Positions 36,000 to 44,621 of a DNA stretch of 64,000 nucleotides are shown piece by piece (positions within the stretch are counted from its first letter, which is position 1; every line of letters starts with the position of its first letter). Location: assembly GCF_002741015.1 (NCBI RefSeq), contig NZ_CP016617.1, forward strand, positions 434,001 to 498,000. Direction: 5' to 3'. A model generated the notes under the pieces. The model had not been told where the DNA came from and did no database searches. It saw only the letters and a program-made list of their open reading frames with translations. Source of the DNA: Microvirga ossetica. Its GTDB lineage: Bacteria; Pseudomonadota; Alphaproteobacteria; Rhizobiales; Beijerinckiaceae. A program made the position numbers and the translations under genes.

Positions 36000-36875
36000 T
36001 TACGCGGGCGGCTGATGCTCCGGTCTCAGCAGGGTAAGCCGATCGAGTGGGCTCATGACGGCGCGGATCGTGGAGGTGGCGACACGGGTGTAGAGCGCAG
36101 TGGTCTCGAGTTTGGCATGCCCGAGCAGGACCTGGATCACGCGAATGTCGATGTTCTGTTCCAGCAGATGCGTGGCGAAGCTATGCCTGAGCGTGTGCGG
36201 GCTCACGCGCTTGGTGATCCCGGCCTGCTGCGCGGCCGCATGGAAGGCGCGGTTGAGCTGGCGCGTGGTGAGCGGGTTGACCGGGTTCTGGCCGGGAAAG
36301 AGCCAGACCAGGGGCCGCGCGATCCGCCACCAGTCGCGCAAGAGTTCGAGCAATTGCGGGGAGAGCATCGCATAGCGATCCTTGCGGCCCTTGCCCTGCT
36401 CGATGCGGATGAGCATGCGCTGAGAGTCGATATCGCAGACCTTGAGCGACACGACTTCCGACACCCGCAGCCCAGCGCCATAGGCCGCGCTCAGAGCTGC
36501 CTTGTACTTGGGGCCCGGGGCCGCCTCGAGAAGGCGAGCCACTTCCGCCGGGCTCAGGACGAGGGGTACTTTGCGCGGCTCGTGGACCAAGGTGAGACGC
36601 CGAGCCAGATCGATCCGATCGAGGGTGACGGTGAAGAAGAAGCGCAGGGCCGCGACCGCCGCGGTGCGGCTCGGTGGGGTCACGCCGCTTTCGGTCAGGT
36701 GCAACTGGAACTGCCGCACATCCTCAGGCGAGGCGGTCTCCGGCGAGCGGCCGAGGAAGGCCGCGAAGCGTCTGACCTGGCGGATGTAATCAGTGCAGGT
36801 CTTCTCGACGAAATGGCGCACCGTCATGTCATCGATCATGCGCTGGCGCAGCGGGCTGATGGCTGTCTCGGACAT
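36000..36875 (-). CDS. Tyrosine recombinase associated with the IS91 element
   Basis: The 291-residue protein has an N-terminal SAM-like DNA-binding domain (about residues 10-95) and the integrase catalytic domain: Arg in GAGLRVSE, the H-x-x-R of HTLRHSFATHLL, His in LLGHAKL and Tyr in TALYTRV. ATG at 36,875 has AGGAG upstream. Such XerC/integron-integrase-like genes often precede IS91 transposases; their part in transposition is not settled. Confidence 0.9.
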   Translation of the reverse strand: MSETAISPLRQRMIDDMTVRHFVEKTCTDYIRQVRRFAAFLGRSPETASPEDVRQFQLHLTESGVTPPSRTAAVAALRFFFTVTLDRIDLARRLTLVHEPRKVPLVLSPAEVARLLEAAPGPKYKAALSAAYGAGLRVSEVVSLKVCDIDSQRMLIRIEQGKGRKDRYAMLSPQLLELLRDWWRIARPLVWLFPGQNPVNPLTTRQLNRAFHAAAQQAGITKRVSPHTLRHSFATHLLEQNIDIRVIQVLLGHAKLETTALYTRVATSTIRAVMSPLDRLTLLRPEHQPPA

Positions 36876-37224
36876 CGAAGGCTCCTGTCGTGAGGTGGAG
36901 GCACCAAACCCCTCGATCCTCAAGACAGGACCCAGCCCTGTCATCGTGTGCCGTTCAGCGGGTTACCGCCCCCAAGCCATGGCACCGCCCCAGCCGCAGT
37001 GCCCTCCCGCGCGAGCGGGTTCGTTCATTGGCACGAGGCGGAAGTAGATCGAACTACTGGAATGCGCCGGCAAGTGGACCTTCCTATTGCCTTGTCTCAA
37101 TGTGCTGCCGCTCGAGCCGTCGGCCACAAACGACCCTGATCGGGGATTTGCAGTCAATGCCCTTCCGATATCCGACAAGTATGAGGTTATTCAGACGTCG
37201 CCACCGATCAGGAGTTCATCCGGC
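36876..37224. repeat. Intergenic region with IS91 flank and a dispersed repeat copy
   Basis: No gene was seen. The repeat TGGCACGAGGCGGAAGTA is at 37,029-37,046, followed after about 35 bases by GTGGACCTT. The part nearest the recombinase probably holds the upstream end of the IS91 element. Confidence 0.5.
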
Positions 37225-38121
37225 TCAGGACATCGGCTCAGGAGCGGGCTTGGGATCTTCCGGCAACGGGATGAACTCCTGATCATCATTCAGAGGCAGA
37301 TGAATCCGACCGCTCTGCCAGTCGGCCTTGGCTTGCTCAATCCTGTCCTGGCGTGAGGACACGAAGTTCCACCAGATGTGCCGCGGTCCCAAGGGCTCAC
37401 CGCCCAGCAGCATGACCGTCGAGGTCGCAAGCGCCGTCAGGACTGGATCCGAGCTGCCAGCAAAGACCAGCATCTGCCCCGGGCCATATTCTCGGCCATC
37501 CGCTCGCACCCGACCTGCTACTACGTAAGCGGCTCTCTCTGCATACTCGCTCGGGATGCCGATCCGGCCGCCAGCTTGCAACTCGGCATGGACATAGAAC
37601 AGGGGAGACTGGGTCCTGACCGGGTTGGTCAGCCCGAAAGCCCGACCTGCAATCAACCGCGCCGAGACACCCGCTTCCCCAAACACTGGGAGGTCCTCCG
37701 CGCCATGATGAATGAAGTCCGGCTCCATCTCCTCCTGGGCTTCCGGAAGGGCCACCCAGGCCTGAATGCCGTGCACCCGCCCGCCGCTCTGCCGGATGGG
37801 GCCATCGAACCGCTCGGAGTGGCTGATGCCGCTGCCCGCCGTCATCCAGTTCACAGCGCCGGGCCGGATGGCCTGCTGCGCCCCGGTGCTGTCCCGGTGC
37901 ATGATCTCGCCATCAAACAGGTATGTGACGGTGGAGAGCCCGATATGCGGGTGAGGGCGCACGTCGGTTGTCCGAGGCACATGGGGCGGCAGATCTACAG
38001 GTCCCATATGGTCGAAGAAGATGAACGGCCCAACCATGCGCCGCCGCATGAACGGCAGCACGCGACCGACTTTGAAGCCGCCAAGATCCTTGCGCCTTGC
38101 GCCAATCACCAGATCCAGCAT
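37225..38121 (-). CDS. Pirin family protein
   Basis: The 298-residue protein has the two-cupin architecture of pirin. The N-terminal cupin shows the metal-binding pattern (PHPHIGLSTVTYLFDGE) and the following HRDSTG segment; the C-terminal cupin covers about residues 170-270. Bacterial pirins include quercetin-dioxygenase-like and regulatory proteins, so the role here is open. ATG at 38,121 has GGAGG six bases upstream, better than the GTG at 38,133. Confidence 0.9.
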   Translation of the reverse strand: MLDLVIGARRKDLGGFKVGRVLPFMRRRMVGPFIFFDHMGPVDLPPHVPRTTDVRPHPHIGLSTVTYLFDGEIMHRDSTGAQQAIRPGAVNWMTAGSGISHSERFDGPIRQSGGRVHGIQAWVALPEAQEEMEPDFIHHGAEDLPVFGEAGVSARLIAGRAFGLTNPVRTQSPLFYVHAELQAGGRIGIPSEYAERAAYVVAGRVRADGREYGPGQMLVFAGSSDPVLTALATSTVMLLGGEPLGPRHIWWNFVSSRQDRIEQAKADWQSGRIHLPLNDDQEFIPLPEDPKPAPEPMS

Positions 38122-38330
38122 CAGACCCTCCACGCCGAGCGCAAACCGCAGCCCAGTCGGGATGGTTGGCCCTTAGGAGGGCTGAAATGTGACCTGAAGA
38201 CGCGATGGGATCATTGAAACGGATCGGTGAGCGGCCATACCTCCTGACCTGACGCTTGGAGTTGTGTGGGTTCACCGATGAGACAGCACATGCGTCGTCC
38301 TCAATCCCAGCCCACGATGGAGCTGATCCT

Positions 38331-39014
38331 ATGACGAACGAACATCCAGACGCAGGTGGGCCAGGACGGCATCCGTTTCGTGCCGTGCTGTGGGACATTG
38401 ACGGCACCCTGCTGCTGAGCGAGGACATGCACTTTCGTGCCCTTCGCCATGCCCTGGCAACCGAAGGGGTGGAGGCGCCTGACGAGTTTCATCATGAGAT
38501 CGTCGGCCGGGCGGCGAAGGTCGTCTACGAGAAGTGCTGGCAGATCTTCGGCTTGTCGATGAGCTTCGATCAGTGGCGCCGGCTCAAATACAGCTACTAC
38601 ACCGCCCATGCGGCGGAGATTGCGGTGCGGCCCGGCGCGCTGGAGGCTTGGCGGCTATTCGAGCAGTCGGGGCTCCGGCAGGCCTTGGTGTCGAACTCAG
38701 ACCGGATCGTGGTGAACGCGAACATCCGGGTGCTTGGCTTGGAAACGCCCGGGTTTATTTCGGTGTCGATCAATGACGTGGTGCGCGGCAAGCCTGACCC
38801 TGAGCCCTATGAGCGGGCTGCGACGCTTCTCGGGCTTAAGCCTCAGCAATGTATTGTCATCGAAGACAGTCCGACCGGAGCCCAGGCCGCCCTTGCCGCT
38901 GGAACCCACATCATCGCGTGGCCGGAGGATCGGACGCTGGAGTTCCCGCCAAGCATCCGGCCCATCACGGATCTGGAACCGGCAGTCAAGGAACTCCTCC
39001 AATATGCGGCTTGA
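38331..39014 (+). CDS. HAD-family phosphatase (beta-phosphoglucomutase/phosphoglycolate phosphatase-like)
   Basis: The 227-residue enzyme shows the HAD motifs in order: nucleophile WDIDGTLLLSE (motif I), VSNSD (motif II), GKPDPEPY (motif III lysine) and IEDSPTGAQAA (motif IV). The layout is that of the GPH/beta-phosphoglucomutase branch with a helical cap. GGAG precedes the ATG at 38,331; an extended start at 38,256 is less likely. The substrate is not defined. Confidence 0.9.
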   Translation: MTNEHPDAGGPGRHPFRAVLWDIDGTLLLSEDMHFRALRHALATEGVEAPDEFHHEIVGRAAKVVYEKCWQIFGLSMSFDQWRRLKYSYYTAHAAEIAVRPGALEAWRLFEQSGLRQALVSNSDRIVVNANIRVLGLETPGFISVSINDVVRGKPDPEPYERAATLLGLKPQQCIVIEDSPTGAQAALAAGTHIIAWPEDRTLEFPPSIRPITDLEPAVKELLQYAA

Positions 39015-39105
39015 AGGGGACTGCACACGATGGTCCCGGTGGGCACGAACGGGGGAATCGATGGCCTGCCCCCTGCGTGGCGCTGAGGCGACGCAAGTCA
39101 TCACC

Positions 39106-40095
39106 TTACTGGAAGTGGTAAAGCGCACCCTGTTCCGGGATCAAAAACTGAAGACCAAGATCGTTGCCGGCCTCGAGTTCCTTGCGGATCGCCTCCTGAG
39201 GCTGCTCATCCGTCAACGAGTACTTGATATGGCTCACGACGACCGGCAGTCCCTTCAGGGCGTTGCCACCAGCTTCCTGATCCAAAACATGCAGCGTCTT
39301 ATGGACCCATTTCGGTGTCAGGTGCCCAAACAGCAGATTGTCCGGCCGATCGCTGGTGTATGACACTTCCAGAATGATGGCCTTCAACCTCTGCTGCCTC
39401 ACCTTGTCGGCAATGGCCTTCCAGATGTCCCGTATGTTGGAAGCCTTCTGGACCTCGTCAGGACCGGTATCGCCGAAGCACAGGATGGCATCGCCCCCGC
39501 TTTCGATGAGGAAGGCAGTGGATTCGGCTCCTCCATGGTTGAGCGGGAAAGGTGTGACGGTCATCTTGGTTCCAGCAAGGTCCTTGGTCTCCCCAGGCTT
39601 CAGATCCTCCAGGTGATACCTCTTCAGCTGCGGCGGCTGGCCACGATCCAGCATGTTGGGCCAAGCCTTCCAGTTGAAGTAGGCCTGCTCAATCTCCGCA
39701 CTCACCGATGGCAGCGCATAAATGGTTTTGTTGCTGTCATCGGGTGAAGCGATTACCAGCCCCTGCACATGGTCTAGATGAGCGTGGCTGATAAGGTAGC
39801 CTTTGATCTCGCTTTTCAGCACATGCCCGAGGACGCTGTCAGGCGAGCCCTCAGGCACTTTGACGTCCCTGAAGACGCCCCTGTCCTGAGCGACCCTCAA
39901 CCCATTGACCAGACTGCCGGCATCACACGCGATGGCGTTGCGGTCCCCGTGTGGCCGAATGAGGTAGGAGCTGAGATTGCCATCCTGAATGCCGCCCAAA
40001 GCACCGAGAACAATCACATCGAAGCCTTGCCCCGACAGAGCGACAGTGGGTGTCAGGAGCATTGACAGTGAAACAAGCGATGCGATCAGTCTCAT
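39106..40095 (-). CDS. Secreted class II 3',5'-cyclic-nucleotide phosphodiesterase family protein (MBL fold)
   Basis: The 329-residue protein has a signal peptide (about residues 1-22) and the zinc motif SHAHLDHVQG of class II cyclic-nucleotide phosphodiesterases (CpdP/PDE1 family), with further ligands in NHGGAE, FGDTGPDE and SHIKYS. These enzymes hydrolyse cAMP or cGMP; a periplasmic member would act on exported nucleotide or on an unrelated phosphodiester. Length is normal. It is not in an operon with a cyclase. Confidence 0.87.
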   Translation of the reverse strand: MRLIASLVSLSMLLTPTVALSGQGFDVIVLGALGGIQDGNLSSYLIRPHGDRNAIACDAGSLVNGLRVAQDRGVFRDVKVPEGSPDSVLGHVLKSEIKGYLISHAHLDHVQGLVIASPDDSNKTIYALPSVSAEIEQAYFNWKAWPNMLDRGQPPQLKRYHLEDLKPGETKDLAGTKMTVTPFPLNHGGAESTAFLIESGGDAILCFGDTGPDEVQKASNIRDIWKAIADKVRQQRLKAIILEVSYTSDRPDNLLFGHLTPKWVHKTLHVLDQEAGGNALKGLPVVVSHIKYSLTDEQPQEAIRKELEAGNDLGLQFLIPEQGALYHFQ

Positions 40096-40313
40096 GAAGC
40101 CTCCGGCAGCATCAGAGTAAGGTTGGGGTCAGAAGATGTTGGCATAGGGGAGGGATGCATGCCAGTCGTCATCCTTGCGGCCTTGCCTTGTGAACGGCTG
40201 ACACTTTCAAGAAGATGGGCAGCCAGACCAGGACGTGGTTGAGGATCTTCGGGATCGTAGGACCGCCTCGATGCGGACTTACGGAAGGCGGTCGACAAGA
40301 AAGGAACTGCCTC

Positions 40314-40646
40314 GTGAACTGTCCATCTCCTGCCTTGGGCAGAACGATCATGACCGCACTGTATCTGGTCGGCGCCGCCACAGGAGCGGTGGCCCACGAT
40401 CGCCCACCTGTTCATTACACCTGTGCGGATGGAAGCAAGCTTCAGGCCACGTTCTCTCCTCCAAGCACCTTAATGGGGTCAGTGAAGCTGGTTTATGCCG
40501 GATCCTCGACCGAGATGACGCTGCCGCAGGCTCTCTCTGCGGATGGAGGTCGATACACTCAGGGCGCCATAGAGTTCTGGATCAAAGGGCAGGATGCAAC
40601 GCTGACCCGAGCGGGAAAGTTGACGACCTGCCGGACCGGCGACTAA
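40314..40646 (+). CDS. Lysozyme inhibitor of the MliC/PliC type
   Basis: The 110-residue protein has a short signal segment (TALYLVGAATGAVAH) and a mature domain with the family cysteines in VHYTCADGS and at KLTTCRTG, plus the central SADGGRYTQGAIEFWIKG region that holds the lysozyme-binding loop. It would protect peptidoglycan from host or competitor c-type lysozymes. GTG at 40,314 has AAGGA upstream and gives a better signal peptide than ATG at 40,350. No lipobox was seen. Confidence 0.82.
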   Translation: MNCPSPALGRTIMTALYLVGAATGAVAHDRPPVHYTCADGSKLQATFSPPSTLMGSVKLVYAGSSTEMTLPQALSADGGRYTQGAIEFWIKGQDATLTRAGKLTTCRTGD

Positions 40647-40744
40647 GCGACACCTTCCGACCCGCCGGCCCAACGCCCGCATGGAGGCGGGGAGCGGACC
40701 TTCACACGGCCAATCTGAAGGACTGTCCGTGACCCATAGCGGCC

Positions 40745-41287
40745 TCAGGCAGGCGGAGTAGGGCGCGCAGGAGCTCCGCTGTGCCAGGGCGTCAGTCGCG
40801 GCAGCCAGCGGCGCACATTGGCGGCATAAGCCTCGTACTGCGCACCGTAGGTGCTGCGCAACGTCGGTTCCTCGTAGGCCAGCACGAAGAGATGGGTGAC
40901 GATGCCAAACGCTAGTGCGTAAATCAGCAGCGGCAGGGACCCGATCAGCAGCCCCTGGCCGGCGATCAGCGCCATGACCGCGAGGTACATCGGATTGCGC
41001 ACGTAACGGTAGGCGCCCGAGACCACCAGCGTCGCGGTGGGATAGATCGGCGCCGGCGTGCCGCGGCCCTGCAAGGCGAAGCGGGCGAAGGAATCGAGCA
41101 GGATCACGGCGCCTAAGAGGATTAGCGCGCCACCGAGCCAGCGCACCGGCTCGAACCCGAGCAGCGGCGGGTCCATGTGCCACCCGGTCGTGTACCACGG
41201 GATGAAGACGCCAAGCAGTCCCGGCGCAGCGAAGAGAAATACGATCGAGCCGACGACGGGCATGATGCCGCGAGAAGGCTGGTCCAT
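40745..41287 (-). CDS. Isoprenylcysteine carboxyl methyltransferase (ICMT)-family membrane protein
   Basis: The 180-residue protein has about four or five hydrophobic segments and the family's C-terminal motif (SGAYRYVRNPMYLAVM followed by the EEPTLRSTYGAQYEAY segment). In bacteria these proteins are methyltransferases or NnrU-like membrane proteins of mostly unknown substrate. ATG at 41,287 was preferred to an upstream in-frame start. It lies 11 bases after the SnoaL-like gene, so the two form an operon. Confidence 0.85.
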   Translation of the reverse strand: MDQPSRGIMPVVGSIVFLFAAPGLLGVFIPWYTTGWHMDPPLLGFEPVRWLGGALILLGAVILLDSFARFALQGRGTPAPIYPTATLVVSGAYRYVRNPMYLAVMALIAGQGLLIGSLPLLIYALAFGIVTHLFVLAYEEPTLRSTYGAQYEAYAANVRRWLPRLTPWHSGAPARPTPPA

Positions 41288-41297
41288 GACAGGCCCC

Positions 41298-41720
41298 CTA
41301 CGTCCCAATCGGAATGCATCCGAGCTGCTGGAAGAGGCCAAGCCGGTCCAACTCGACCCAATCCTCTTTCAGCTTGCCGTCGGCGAAGCGGCCGATGATG
41401 ATGACGGTCCACGTCACGTTGCGGCCGGATGCGGCGATCCCTTGCCATTCGCCCTGCTGGGTCGCCTGCCAGCGGCCACGCCAGACGCCTCGGTCGCCGG
41501 CGAAGAACATATCATCCAGGGTGTAGGCGGCGTCCGGAAAGGCGCCGAAAAAGCTTTCCATCGCCGCGCGCCAGGCAGGTAGGCCGTGGATCGTCTCCAT
41601 GCCCAGCCAGTGCGATGTCAGCTCGTCATCCCAGTATTTTTCCAGGGTATCCAGACGGTGCCCGTTGAAGACCTCGGCGATGTAGGCGCGGATCAACACC
41701 TCGTGCTTGTCTTCCGCCAT
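41298..41720 (-). CDS. SnoaL-like polyketide cyclase family protein
   Basis: The 140-residue protein shows the SnoaL/NTF2-like fold (start RAYIAEVFNGHRLDTLEKYW, central HGLPAWRAAMESFFGAFPDA, end DGKLKEDWVELDRLGLFQQL). These proteins act on varied small molecules, and a polyketide role is not implied. A strong GGAGGAG precedes the ATG. Confidence 0.88.
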   Translation of the reverse strand: MAEDKHEVLIRAYIAEVFNGHRLDTLEKYWDDELTSHWLGMETIHGLPAWRAAMESFFGAFPDAAYTLDDMFFAGDRGVWRGRWQATQQGEWQGIAASGRNVTWTVIIIGRFADGKLKEDWVELDRLGLFQQLGCIPIGT

Positions 41721-42193
41721 GGTCCTCGCTCCTCCGGAAGCTAAAGGTCGACAGGCCCGTGTAGTAGTCCAGCACGCGCCGTGATGGCCGGCGAGTGCTG
41801 TTCGGACGGGAGAGCAGTGGCGCGATGCTCATGGCGCGTTTCGTCGAGTAGGTGACGAGTGCTACTTTATCCGCAGGTCGCCTATCCCCACATGATAGCG
41901 CGGAATTTCCCTAAATGCATGAGGCATTACAAGGGGCGGAAGGGCCGCAACTGGCACGAGGCGGAAGTACTGCTTTGGTCAGCTCATGACGGGGTAAGCA
42001 GACCTTAATTTGATCTGCTGTTCGTCGCTCATCGACCCGTTGCTGACATTTTGGATATGCGAGCATCAGGGGTTCTTCATGCGAAAGGCCTGCGATTCCC
42101 TGTCGCCCCACTGGCACCAACCTGACCAATCGCGAAACCTTCGATAAACTAGGTCATTGCGAGCGGTGGCCTGGTTAGGAGGAGGGCAGTGGG
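41721..42193. repeat. Intergenic region with a dispersed repeat copy
   Basis: No gene was seen in this 473-base stretch. TGGCACGAGGCGGAAGTA is at 41,952-41,969 and is followed 36 bases later by AGCAGACCTT. The region is more AT-rich than its flanks around 41,860-41,930. Confidence 0.5.
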
Positions 42194-42823
42194 ATGAAGC
42201 TTCTGATCGTGGGCTCGACGGGCCTTGTGGGCCGACATGTGCTTGACCTCGCACTCGCTGACGGTCGAATTGATGCCGTCGTCGCTCCGGTCCGCCACAA
42301 TGTGGCAAGCCACCCGAAGCTTTTCGCACCGACAGTCGATTTCGAGCGTCTGCCGAACGACGTCGATTGGTGGCGAGCCGACGCGGTGATCTGCGCCTTG
42401 GGGACAACCATGCGAGCGGCTGGATCGCAGGAGGCATTTCGCAGGGTCGACCACGACTACGCTCTCGCGGTTGCCGAGCTAGCCCGACAGCACGGCACCC
42501 GAACCTTCGTCCTCAACTCGGCAATTGGTGCGGACCCGCCCTCGCGCTGCTTCTATAACCGGGTGAAGGGCCAGCTGGAGCGTGATCTCGCGACGCTCGA
42601 TTTCGAGTCCCTGACATTCGTACGACCGGGACTGATCGGGGGCAGGCGAGATGAAAGGCGTCCGGCTGAAAGGATAGCCTCGATCGTATTGCGCATTCTT
42701 CATCCAGTCCTTCCTCGACGCTTGCGCATCAACCCTGCCGTGCGGATTGCCCAAGCCCTGATCGATGCAGCCATCGCCGCGCGTCCAGGAACGCACATCG
42801 TGGGATCGGCAGAACTAACGTAA
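42194..42823 (+). CDS. NAD(P)-binding Rossmann protein (TIP30/HTATIP2-like epimerase family)
   Basis: The 209-residue protein begins with a dinucleotide-binding motif (LIVGSTGLVGRHVL) and has the atypical short-chain features of the HTATIP2-like group, including NSAIGADPPSRCFYNRVKGQLE with the Tyr-x3-Lys pair. The conserved FVRPGLIGGRRDERRPAE segment is also typical. It is often annotated as an oxidoreductase, without a known substrate. Confidence 0.85.
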   Translation: MKLLIVGSTGLVGRHVLDLALADGRIDAVVAPVRHNVASHPKLFAPTVDFERLPNDVDWWRADAVICALGTTMRAAGSQEAFRRVDHDYALAVAELARQHGTRTFVLNSAIGADPPSRCFYNRVKGQLERDLATLDFESLTFVRPGLIGGRRDERRPAERIASIVLRILHPVLPRRLRINPAVRIAQALIDAAIAARPGTHIVGSAELT

Positions 42824-42928
42824 GGCATTTCAGCCTGGCAACGCTCAATGCAGGAAGGACCATTCCAGCATTCTCGAATCAGATACGGGTCCGCTTCAGC
42901 GGGCGGCGCCACCGCCAGACGTCCCACA

Positions 42929-43363
42929 TTACTTCCCTAATCCCGGGAGCACTTCCATACGCATGACTTTCACACCGCCATCTGCCAGGGCCGGCAGCCT
43001 GGCAAACCATTCCTGCACGTATGGCATCGCGTTGTGAGCCTCGAAATCAGCCTGAGTGGGAAAGATCTCGTAGAAGATGAAGTGGCCGGGGGTCTCGCGG
43101 TTTTCCTGGAGGAAGTAGACGAGGTTCTTCGGGTCGCCTCGCACGAGTTGAACGAGTGGTAAGGTGACATCGCGCAATTCGGCTTCCTTGCCCGACTTTG
43201 CTCGAACCTCGGCAACGATGGAAATGGCTCCATTGGGAACCTGCGCATATCCCTTGCCTGGACCGTCCTGTGCCATTGCCATCGATGCCCCTCCCAGTTG
43301 CACCAAGCCTACATGCAGTGCCATTGCCGAATACATTCGCGTCCTGCCAACCATGCTGACCAT
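42929..43363 (-). CDS. Secreted antibiotic-biosynthesis-monooxygenase (ABM) domain protein
   Basis: The 144-residue protein has a signal peptide (about residues 1-32, ending AMAQD) and one ABM/dimeric alpha-beta barrel domain (ISIVAEVRAKSGKEAELRD to the FIFYEIFPTQADFEAH segment). Such domains act as quinol or aromatic monooxygenases or as haem-degrading enzymes. GGAGAGAGG precedes the ATG at 43,363. It lies near a VOC protein gene on the same strand. Confidence 0.85.
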   Translation of the reverse strand: MVSMVGRTRMYSAMALHVGLVQLGGASMAMAQDGPGKGYAQVPNGAISIVAEVRAKSGKEAELRDVTLPLVQLVRGDPKNLVYFLQENRETPGHFIFYEIFPTQADFEAHNAMPYVQEWFARLPALADGGVKVMRMEVLPGLGK

Positions 43364-43469
43364 TCCTCTCTCCAAGCTGCCCTGGAATCCCGGAATCCAG
43401 GGCGCGGCGCGGGCTATGCAGGGGTCAAGCCGTCCGGTGACCCACGCGCGCAGACGCTACGACGCTCCA

Positions 43470-44351
43470 TCAGCCTGCGTCAGCCCGCACCAAGCGCCGA
43501 CGGGCATCCAAAGCGTCATTGAACGTCTTCTTGACAGGCCCAAGAGCCTGAACGAACTCCAGTTGCTCTCCCTCGGAGCCCTTACAGTAGATCAGGGCCC
43601 AGCCGTTGGAGCGCCCTTCGGTGATCCGGTTGGTGTTCGCTTCCAGGGGCGCTGACAGCCTTTCTTTCTCGGAGGCAACTGTGATGACGCGGTTGGCCCT
43701 GACCTGCGTCATGCCGCGTCGGGCCGACTCCGCTTCCAGATCACGGATGAACTGGTTGAAGTCGATATCATCCCGGATGTGGAAGCAGATATGCATCGAG
43801 CGGGGATAGGCCGGGCTCATGTGATCTCGCGCTTCGGCGAAACTATTGCCGCCACCCATCGGCTGATCGGCATCACGATACTGGAGCAGCTCGATCACGG
43901 CGTTGTCGAACTGGATGAACCGGACATCAAGGCGCTGCGCCCCGCCCCTCAGATCGGGAACTCCCATCGTGCGCGGATTGACGCTCCGCTCACGCGCCTC
44001 GATGTCCTGATCGGTCAGCAGGGTGTTGTGGATGCGCTCGCCCTGGAAGTCGCCGTCGCGCATGATCTCGGTACCGCCGAGCACTTGCGTATAGAACTCG
44101 TAGGCGCGGTCCATGTTCTGTACGGTCAGTCCGAAGTGCTGCACTCCCCGGAGCCGGGCTCCGAGCGACGCGCTGTTGCGGTCTCCGGTGGCGGCGCGCG
44201 GGCTCCCACCGCCCGGCGTCTGGGCCAGAGCCGGAGTACCCATCGCGAGGGCGGCGGCAGTCGCGCCGGCAATCGCGGTCCCGGCGGCGTGCAGGATATC
44301 CCGGCGGTCCGGTCCAGCTAAGCTATAGTGATTATTGAGTTCGTTCGACAT
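43470..44351 (-). CDS. Exported VOC-family (glyoxalase/bleomycin-resistance fold) protein
   Basis: The 293-residue protein carries a twin-arginine signal (DRRDILHAAG, then a hydrophobic stretch ending PALAQ) and a VOC domain with the typical opening RGVQHFGLTVQNMDRAYEFY. A metal-ligand glutamate is likely in VIELLQYRD. Tat export suggests that it folds with its metal before secretion. ATG at 44,351 places the signal at the N-terminus. The substrate is unknown; the ABM protein gene follows on the same strand. Confidence 0.83.
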   Translation of the reverse strand: MSNELNNHYSLAGPDRRDILHAAGTAIAGATAAALAMGTPALAQTPGGGSPRAATGDRNSASLGARLRGVQHFGLTVQNMDRAYEFYTQVLGGTEIMRDGDFQGERIHNTLLTDQDIEARERSVNPRTMGVPDLRGGAQRLDVRFIQFDNAVIELLQYRDADQPMGGGNSFAEARDHMSPAYPRSMHICFHIRDDIDFNQFIRDLEAESARRGMTQVRANRVITVASEKERLSAPLEANTNRITEGRSNGWALIYCKGSEGEQLEFVQALGPVKKTFNDALDARRRLVRADAG

Positions 44352-44621
44352 GGCTCGACCCGTGTTGTGCGGCACCGGCAGATGCAGGCTTGAATATGGC
44401 TTACCCTGTCCGCGGCGTTGCCTGTCGTTAAGAATAGTGAATTTCGGTGAATCGGACTTTGGCTTCTGGTATGACGGATCGATCCAGGACACGAAGGCCA
44501 GGCTTCCGAGCGCAGCCGGTTCCCCTGCTTCGGCTGTGAGGCAATGTTATTCTTGCCGATGCCAAAGCGGATCTTGCCGGCGCGAATGCTGCTGGGTGCA
44601 GTGCCGTCTGATGGATCGCGC

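Larger units (their letters stand above)
34773..36875 (-). mobile_element. IS91-family element with an accessory tyrosine recombinase gene
   Basis: Two genes in one operon, a tyrosine recombinase followed 12 bases later by an IS91-type HUH transposase, form the core. Boundaries given are those of the genes; the true ends lie in the flanking non-coding DNA. IS91 elements move by rolling-circle replication and make no target duplication, so ends must be found by comparison. Confidence 0.8.
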
